Assembly (NCBI RefSeq): GCF_000177235.2
Contig: NC_014829.1
Location: forward strand, 310,001 to 374,000
Origin: Evansella cellulosilytica DSM 2522
Lineage (GTDB): Bacteria; Bacillota; Bacilli; Bacillales; Salisediminibacteriaceae
Length of the DNA: 64,000 nucleotides
Reading direction: 5' to 3'
The notes under the pieces are model-generated. The model did not search any database and was not told the origin of the DNA. It saw only the letters and a program-made list of their open reading frames with translations. Below, piece by piece: positions 59,088 through 64,000 of the stretch. Within the stretch, counting starts at the first letter, position 1. Every line of letters starts with the position of its first letter. Position numbers and translations under genes: made by a program.

Positions 59088-59693
59088 ATGATACAGCATC
59101 ACAAACTTAATGGAGTGGAAATCAGCACATATACTAAGGCGAAAAAAGGTAATTGGTGTTCAGGAGACTCCTTTTATACTAATGAAACGGAAGACTATAT
59201 CATATGTGCAATTGCAGATGGATTAGGAAGCGGTGAAGATGCGAGAGAATCGTCTTCGGCTGCAATAAACTTAATTACAGAATACCACCGGTTAGAATTA
59301 GATGATTTAATGGCAATGTGTAACAACGTCCTCTGGAATAAAAGAGGTGCTGTTGTTGCAATTTTAAAAATATATAAGCATGATCGCTCAATCGTATATT
59401 GTAATGTAGGGAATATAGGATGCCACTTTTATACACCATCAGGTAAATTAACTAGACCGATTCCTTCAAGAGGCTATTTATCTGGTAAAAAGCAAAAATT
59501 TAGGATACAGCGAATGAATTTCGAACAGGGAATGTCTTTTGTGCTTTATTCAGATGGATTATTATTCACACCTTTTTTTCATAGCTATTTTAGCAATTTG
59601 GACTCTCCAAAAGGTGCCATAGAACAAGTGTTACAAACAATGGAAAATTCAGATGATGATACGACTATTGTAATAGGAAAAATAATCGATTAA
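59088..59693 (+). CDS. rsbX: RsbX serine phosphatase
   Basis: 201 aa PPM phosphatase that removes phosphates from RsbS-P and RsbR-P, resetting the stressosome. GNWCSGDSFY carries the metal Asp and AIADGLGSGEDARESS the second Asp. VYCNVGNIGCHFYTPS and VLYSDGLLF follow. The start codon directly abuts the sigB stop. A terminator hairpin follows, ending the operon. Confidence 0.95.
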   Translation: MIQHHKLNGVEISTYTKAKKGNWCSGDSFYTNETEDYIICAIADGLGSGEDARESSSAAINLITEYHRLELDDLMAMCNNVLWNKRGAVVAILKIYKHDRSIVYCNVGNIGCHFYTPSGKLTRPIPSRGYLSGKKQKFRIQRMNFEQGMSFVLYSDGLLFTPFFHSYFSNLDSPKGAIEQVLQTMENSDDDTTIVIGKIID

Positions 59694-59719
59694 TATGGTG
59701 CCGTGTCCGCATCTATAAG

Positions 59720-59760
59720 CCTATAACAAGATTATCGAACTTGTTATAGGTTCTTTACTA
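59720..59760 (+). terminator. terminator of the sigB operon
   Basis: A perfect 11-base stem CCTATAACAAG (59720-59730) with 59740-59750, then TTCTTTAC. Nothing else clear in 59760-59980. Confidence 0.75.
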
Positions 59761-59982
59761 TGCTTTTTAAAGGTAAAAAACTATTTTCCAACCGGTAAAA
59801 ATGTACTGTTGTGGAAACTGAGCAGTGAGGCTTTGGATAATACGCAAATTGATTACGCTAGTTGATTTGGAATTGGATATCTACTGTGTAATCGTGCATT
59901 TTAATAGGCTTTCAAGTATAATCAGGTTGGTAAAGGAAAACTAATACGGAAGTTTGTTATAACGGTATGGAGGCTAGTTGTT

Positions 59983-62169
59983 ATGAAATGGACTGAACAA
60001 AATGATTCGATATTATCAATAGTGACAAAAGAACTTCAATTAAAGAAAGATCGTGTAAAAAGTGTTATTGAACTCTCCGAGGATGGTAATACAGTTCCAT
60101 TTATTGCGAGGTATCGTAAAGAGCTAACAGGTGGTTTGGACGAAGAGCAGATACGTAGCATATTAGATGCGTGGAATTATGCGACTAATTTAGCGAATCG
60201 TAAGGAAGAGGTCATTCGCTTAATAGAAGAGCAAGGGAAGTTAACAGAAGAACTAAGAGAAAACATTGAAAAGTCTACAAAGCTCCAAGAGGTGGAAGAT
60301 TTATATAGACCGTATAAACAAAAACGACGTACGAAAGCTACGGTGGCGAAGGAAAAAGGATTAGAGCCTTTAGCGATGTGGTTATTTTCATTACCTAACG
60401 AAGGTGAGATTGAAAACGAAGCAGAAAAGTATGTTAATGAAGAAAAAGAAATTCACTCTATAGAAGACGCACTTCAAGGTGCAAGAGATATTATTAGTGA
60501 ATACATATCCGACGATGCGGAAATTAGAAAAAAGATCCGTCAAATGACATATCAAAACGGCAAAATAACTTCTGAGAAAAAAGCGAAGGCAGAGGATGAA
60601 AAAGAAGTATTTCAAATGTACTATGAATACTCCGAGGAGGTAAGTAAAATTGTCCCTCATAGAGTATTGGCTTTAAACAGAGGTGAAAGTGAAGGTGTCC
60701 TCAAAGTATCGATTGAACCACCAAGAGATAAAATTATTGCTTGGTTAACGAGATTCGTTATGAAAGACAAAATGACAATTGCTAAAGAGCAAGTAATCAT
60801 CTCTATTGAAGATGGTTATAAGCGACTGATAGAGCCTTCAATAGAACGTGAACTAAGAAATGAAGTGACAGAAAAAGCAGAGGAACAAGCGATTCATATT
60901 TTTTCTGAGAACTTAAGGAACCTTTTATTACAACCGCCTTTAAAGGACCGTATTATACTAGGAGTCGATCCGGCTTACCGAACAGGCTGTAAGCTAGCGG
61001 TAGTGAATGAAACAGGGAAAATGTTAGCGATTGATGTTATTTATCCTACTCCACCGCGTAACGAAGTTGATCAAGCGATGAAAAAAGTAAAAGAATATAT
61101 AGAAAAATATAATGTTGAAATGATCGCGATTGGAAATGGGACAGCATCTCGTGAAACTGAACAATTTATTGTAAATACAATAAAGGAAGTAGATAAGCAG
61201 TTATTTTACTTAATTGTGAATGAGGCAGGCGCGAGTGTATACTCTGCATCAAAGCTTGCGAAGGAAGAATTTCCAGATTTACAAGTAGAGGAAAGAAGTG
61301 CGGTTTCCATTGCGCGCCGTATTCAGGATCCTCTTGCTGAGCTTGTGAAAATAGATCCGAAGTCTGTTGGGGTAGGACAATATCAGCATGATGTTACACA
61401 ATCAAAGCTAAACGATTCGTTAACATTCGTAGTTGAAACAGTAGTAAATAAAGTGGGAGTTAATGTAAATACTGCCTCAGCTTCATTATTACAATATGTA
61501 TCTGGCTTATCCAAAGCAGTCGCTAATAATATTGTGAAGCAGCGTGAAGAGGAAGGGAAGTACACGAACCGTGCTAAATTGAAGAAGGTTCCGAGACTTG
61601 GAGCGAAAACATATGAGCAATGTATCGGTTTCTTAAGGGTCATCGATGGTGATGAACCGTTAGATAAAACAGGAATTCATCCAGAGAGTTATAAAGTGAC
61701 GAAGGAGATTATGCGTTACTTAGATATGACAAAGGATGATTTAGGAACGGAAGAAGCGAAGAAAAAAATTGATGCAGTCGAAATCAATGAATTAGCAGAT
61801 AAATTTGATATAGGTGTGCCCACATTAAAGGATATTTTAGATGCGCTAACGAGACCTGGGCGTGATCCACGTGATGACGTACCGAAACCGTTGTTAAAAA
61901 CGGATGTTTTAACGATGGAGGATCTATCTGCTGGCATGGAACTTCAAGGTACTGTGCGAAACGTTGTTGACTTTGGTGCGTTCGTTGACATTGGTGTTAA
62001 ACAGGACGGCCTCGTACACATATCTAAGCTAGCTAATAAATATGTAAAGCACCCAATGGAAGTCGTATCCGTTGGTGATGTCGTTACAGTGTGGGTGGAC
62101 GATGTTGATAGTAAAAAGGGAAGAATTGCTTTAACGATGTTAGAGCCAGCAAAGCAAATTAAAGAATAA
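59983..62169 (+). CDS. tex: Tex family RNA-binding transcription accessory protein
   Basis: 728 aa. The N-terminal helical Tex domain (NTVPFIARYRKELTGGLDEEQIR, residues 24-46), a YqgF/RNase H-like core (ILGVDPAYRTGCKLAVVNETG, about 326-346), HhH motifs (ASLLQYVSGLSKAVANNIVKQREEEG) and a C-terminal S1 domain (GTVRNVVDFGAFVDIGVKQDGLVHIS, about 653-678). Tex binds nucleic acids and is linked to transcription and stress or toxin gene control. TGGAGG before ATG 59983. B. subtilis ydcI stands at the same place after rsbX. Full length. Confidence 0.96.
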   Translation: MKWTEQNDSILSIVTKELQLKKDRVKSVIELSEDGNTVPFIARYRKELTGGLDEEQIRSILDAWNYATNLANRKEEVIRLIEEQGKLTEELRENIEKSTKLQEVEDLYRPYKQKRRTKATVAKEKGLEPLAMWLFSLPNEGEIENEAEKYVNEEKEIHSIEDALQGARDIISEYISDDAEIRKKIRQMTYQNGKITSEKKAKAEDEKEVFQMYYEYSEEVSKIVPHRVLALNRGESEGVLKVSIEPPRDKIIAWLTRFVMKDKMTIAKEQVIISIEDGYKRLIEPSIERELRNEVTEKAEEQAIHIFSENLRNLLLQPPLKDRIILGVDPAYRTGCKLAVVNETGKMLAIDVIYPTPPRNEVDQAMKKVKEYIEKYNVEMIAIGNGTASRETEQFIVNTIKEVDKQLFYLIVNEAGASVYSASKLAKEEFPDLQVEERSAVSIARRIQDPLAELVKIDPKSVGVGQYQHDVTQSKLNDSLTFVVETVVNKVGVNVNTASASLLQYVSGLSKAVANNIVKQREEEGKYTNRAKLKKVPRLGAKTYEQCIGFLRVIDGDEPLDKTGIHPESYKVTKEIMRYLDMTKDDLGTEEAKKKIDAVEINELADKFDIGVPTLKDILDALTRPGRDPRDDVPKPLLKTDVLTMEDLSAGMELQGTVRNVVDFGAFVDIGVKQDGLVHISKLANKYVKHPMEVVSVGDVVTVWVDDVDSKKGRIALTMLEPAKQIKE

Positions 62170-62423
62170 CTATATATACTGTAAAACATGGTGGTTGACT
62201 CAAAGGCGATTTTACCTAGTGGATCAACCGACGATGTTCGGATCCGGTAAGTCACTGAGGAAAGACGAGTCTTAAAGTGGTTGCGCTATGAGGGGAGTTA
62301 ATATTAAGGCTCTTCATAGTTTACGGGACTCTCATATTATCACATCATATAATAGGAAATGATCTCTTTCCTTAGATGCGGAAATATAGACTTCGCTCAA
62401 AACTGATTATTGAAATATAAAAA

Positions 62424-62464
62424 GGGTGACTCAAAGTAGAAAAAAATTTTGAGTCACCCCTTTT
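62424..62464. terminator. terminator between tex and cmpA, GACTCAAA family
   Basis: GGGTGACTCAAA (62424-62435) pairs with TTTGAGTCACCC (62448-62459), then CCTTTTTG. It serves the convergent tex and cmpA genes. The stretch 62170-62420 holds a decayed copy of the same hairpin near 62190-62228, and otherwise no gene. Confidence 0.75.
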
Positions 62465-62491
62465 TGAATTTATATTAAGTATACATTAAAT

Positions 62492-62629
62492 TCATACTTC
62501 ATTTTGCTTTTGAGAAGACGTTGGGATTGTCTTTTTATAATAAAACCAACATTGATTTAAGAGCCTTACCTGCCTCATGTCTTTTTGTTGATAGGCTTCC
62601 TTCAGTTGCCTTTGAAGCCAAGAAGGCAT
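62492..62629 (-). CDS. cmpA: cortex morphogenetic protein CmpA
   Basis: 45 aa, ATG at 62629 with GAAAGGAGTGAG upstream on the minus strand. The translation MPSWLQRQLKEAYQQKD then LLNQCWFYYKK matches the plan of B. subtilis CmpA, as I recall it (MP-W-L...Q, LLNQCW-FYRKK). CmpA, with SpoIVA and ClpXP, is a checkpoint on cortex assembly in sporulating mother cells. The position between tex and sprT is the same as in B. subtilis. The tail is about 8 residues longer here. Transcription should be mother-cell sigma-E. Confidence 0.88.
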   Translation of the reverse strand: MPSWLQRQLKEAYQQKDMRQVRLLNQCWFYYKKTIPTSSQKQNEV

Positions 62630-62806
62630 ATATACTCACTCCTTTCAGTGACATAGCTAAACATGTATTATTAATACCATATGCTGTACGGTTTGTCTTT
62701 GTTATCATTTTTTTTATGGAAAAATAATGTTTGATCGTTGTTTTGATGTTGTAGAGGTGAACAAATAAAGATAAGATAGTAAAAAAATGAGCGGTAGGGG
62801 ATTGGT

Positions 62807-63268
62807 ATGACGAACAAGGAACTTCAGGAGTTAGTGGAGACAATATCAGAGGAGTACTTTTATAAACCATTTAAACATAAAGCCTTTTTTAATTCCCGTT
62901 TACGTACTTCGGGAGGGAGATATTCTTTATCTACACACGATATTGAGATTAATCCAAAGCAAATGGAGCATTTCGGAATAGAGGAACTAACGAAGATAAT
63001 CAAGCACGAACTTTGCCACTACCATTTACATATTGAAGGAAAAGGATATATGCACAAAGATGCCGATTTTAAAACATTGTTGAAAAAGGTAGGGGGTTCT
63101 AGATTCTGCAAAACAATTCCTAACCCCCGCCAGCGATCATCGAAAATACATGTATACGCTTGTACAAAATGCAATATATCATTCAAAAGAAAAAGACGGT
63201 TCAACACTGAAAAGTATGTTTGTGGCGGTTGCAAAGGGAGGATAAAACTGGTAAAAACAATTTCTTGA
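62807..63268 (+). CDS. SprT-family zinc metalloprotease-like protein YdcK
   Basis: 153 aa. HExxH zinc motif in KIIKHELCHYHLHIEG (His, Glu, His) near residue 66. A C-terminal zinc ribbon reads YACTKCNISFKRKRRF then YVCGGCKGRIKLV, with four Cys. This is the SprT domain without an N-terminal extension. RBS AGGGGATTGG before ATG 62807. In B. subtilis ydcK lies at the end of the same region before tRNAs. Cellular role is not established. Confidence 0.93.
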   Translation: MTNKELQELVETISEEYFYKPFKHKAFFNSRLRTSGGRYSLSTHDIEINPKQMEHFGIEELTKIIKHELCHYHLHIEGKGYMHKDADFKTLLKKVGGSRFCKTIPNPRQRSSKIHVYACTKCNISFKRKRRFNTEKYVCGGCKGRIKLVKTIS

Positions 63269-63275
63269 TTAAATA

Positions 63276-63380
63276 TTGACGTTAAAAAATAACTGTGGTA
63301 AATTATAAAAAGTCGCCGAAAGACGAGCTTTAAAAATTATATGATGATCACTTGACTTTTCAAGACGCATTGATTATAAT
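63276..63380 (+). promoter_or_regulatory. tandem promoters of the tRNA cluster
   Basis: P1: TTGACG (63276-63281), 17 bp, TAAATT (63299-63304). P2: TTGACT (63352-63357), 17 bp, TATAAT (63375-63380), which is near consensus. Tandem sigma-A promoters are typical of stable RNA operons. P2 lies 27 bp before tRNA-Asn. Confidence 0.85.
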
Positions 63381-63406
63381 TTTAAAAGTCCTTTCTTAAA
63401 AAATAT

Positions 63407-63482
63407 TCCACAGTAGCTCAGTTGGTAGAGCAATCGGCTGTTAACCGATCGGTCGTAGGTTCGAGTCCTACCTGTGGAGCCA
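63407..63482 (+). tRNA. tRNA-Asn(GUU)
   Basis: Cloverleaf with acceptor TCCACAG/CTGTGGA, T-loop TTCGAGTCC, anticodon GTT in loop CTGTTAA, and encoded CCA. Confidence 0.97.
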
Positions 63483-63490
63483 TTTTTTTT

Positions 63491-63581
63491 GGAGAAGTAC
63501 CCAAGTGGCTGAAGGGGCGCCCCTGCTAAGGGTGTAGGTCGTGTAAGCGGCGCGAGGGTTCAAATCCCTCCTTCTCCGCCA
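63491..63581 (+). tRNA. tRNA-Ser(GCU)
   Basis: A class II tRNA with long variable arm. Acceptor GGAGAAG/CTTCTCC, anticodon GCT in loop CTGCTAA, T-arm GAGGGTTCAAATCCCTC, CCA end. Confidence 0.97.
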
Positions 63582-63597
63582 GAACTTCTTATAAAAT

Positions 63598-63672
63598 GGC
63601 CCGTTGGTCAAGTGGTTAAGACACCGCCCTTTCACGGCGGTAACACGGGTTCGAATCCCGTACGGGTCACCA
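63598..63672 (+). tRNA. tRNA-Glu(UUC)
   Basis: Acceptor GGCCCGT/ACGGGTC, anticodon TTC in loop CTTTCAC, T-arm CGGGTTCGAATCCCG, CCA end. Confidence 0.97.
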
Positions 63673-63701
63673 TTTTAAAAAATACAATTCACCTACTATA
63701 T

Positions 63702-63777
63702 GGAGGATTAGCTCAGCTGGGAGAGCACCTGCCTTACAAGCAGGGGGTCGGCGGTTCGATCCCGTCATCCTCCACCA
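63702..63777 (+). tRNA. tRNA-Val(UAC)
   Basis: Acceptor GGAGGAT/ATCCTCC, anticodon TAC in loop CTTACAA, T-loop TTCGATCCC, CCA end. Confidence 0.97.
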
Positions 63778-63836
63778 TATTTAGAAAAAAACGCTTCGTT
63801 TTATGTGGCGTGTTTTTATTTCTTAAGACAATATTT

Positions 63837-63912
63837 GGTCCCGTGGTGTAGCGGTTAACATGCCTGCCTGTCACGCAGGAGATCGCGGGTTCGATTCCCG
63901 TCGGGACCGCCA
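63837..63912 (+). tRNA. tRNA-Asp(GUC)
   Basis: Acceptor GGTCCCG/CGGGACC, anticodon GTC in loop CTGTCAC, T-arm CGGGTTCGATTCCCG, CCA end. Confidence 0.97.
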
Positions 63913-63942
63913 TAATAACTGTATATACTATTGTTTGCGTTA

Positions 63943-64000
63943 GCGGGTGTGGCGGAACTGGCAGACGCGCTAGACTTAGGATCTAGTGCCTTCGGGCGTG
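63943..64000 (+). tRNA. tRNA-Leu(UAG), 3' end cut by window
   Basis: D-arm and anticodon arm are complete: acceptor GCGGGTG, stem CTAGA/TCTAG, loop CTTAGGA with anticodon TAG, then the start of the class II variable arm. The T-arm and CCA lie beyond base 64000. Confidence 0.93.

Noticed and set aside
62535-62870. 111-codon minus-strand frame near sprT
   Set aside because: It runs antisense through the sprT start and in another frame of cmpA, which has a much better RBS and a recognisable product.
63612-63851. 79-codon plus-strand frame
   Set aside because: It runs through tRNA-Glu and tRNA-Val and into tRNA-Asp; the tRNA genes explain the sequence.

Overview
The window is about 38% G+C by eye and comes from an endospore-forming member of the Bacillaceae. 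It carries CotX/CotW-type coat proteins, the cortex factor CmpA, a GerMN lipoprotein, sigma-B with its full rsb module, sigma-X and the TasA/TapA/SipW matrix system. A betaine ABC importer with a GbsR-type repressor, a BCCT carrier, SulP, a ba3-type oxidase and many short intergenic palindromes point to a halotolerant or alkaliphilic species (an Evansella/Salipaludibacillus-like genome is a guess, not shown by the sequence). No transposase, prophage or CRISPR array is visible.

Layout. 0.4-4.1 kb: ROK sugar kinase, small membrane protein, MarR-MATE efflux pair, a 48-aa membrane peptide. 4.3-7.9 kb: a 52-bp tandem array, UspA and SulP (both minus), then a large nested palindromic repeat. 8-13 kb: coat proteins, secreted protein, ribokinase, cold-shock protein, APH-like kinase, FluC/CrcB pair. 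13.5-16.8 kb: tasA-tapA-sipW plus a fourth TasA-like protein with an LPTTA cell-wall anchor. 16.8-21.9 kb: BCCT carrier with an octapeptide-repeat tail, FMN reductase, CsaA, DUF2628 protein, lipoprotein. 21.9-29 kb: T-box-controlled argS, a CstR-type persulfide regulon with three membrane-tethered rhodanese-fold proteins, and a cadC-cadA efflux operon. 29-37 kb: second 52-bp array, flavin reductase, GerMN lipoprotein, DUF4097 protein, opuA operon and divergent gbsR-type regulator. 37-41 kb: sigX-rsiX and mgtE. 41.8-47.7 kb: ba3 oxidase, an orphan Fur-boxed FbpC-like ATPase, and a DUF1858/DUF438-hemerythrin pair. 48-63.3 kb: the conserved Bacillus block rhomboid-acpS-nnr-ydcC-alr-ndoAI-ndoA-rsbRSTUVW-sigB-rsbX-tex-cmpA-sprT. 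63.4 kb to the end: a tRNA cluster (Asn, Ser, Glu, Val, Asp, Leu) that runs off the window.

How it fits together. Osmotic stress is served by OpuA, BCCT and sigma-B; envelope stress by sigma-X; metal and sulfur stress by CadC/CadA, CstR and Fur. Many regulatory sites are readable: a T-box with an Arg CGC specifier, a CstR-type operator between -35 and -10, a CadC operator over -35, a sigma-X-type autoregulatory promoter, the internal sigma-B promoter before rsbV, and two Fur-like boxes.

The intergenic DNA holds several short repeat families: 52-bp tandem arrays, three nearly identical 80-bp palindromes, 'GCACTGAAAAAGT' hairpins, GTTGAT-bounded palindromes, and 'TTGACTCAAAAGG' hairpins used as terminators. 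The most unusual gene-level features are the LPTTA-anchored fourth gene of the tasA cluster, the BCCT octapeptide tail, and the CstR locus with one apparently inactive rhodanese.
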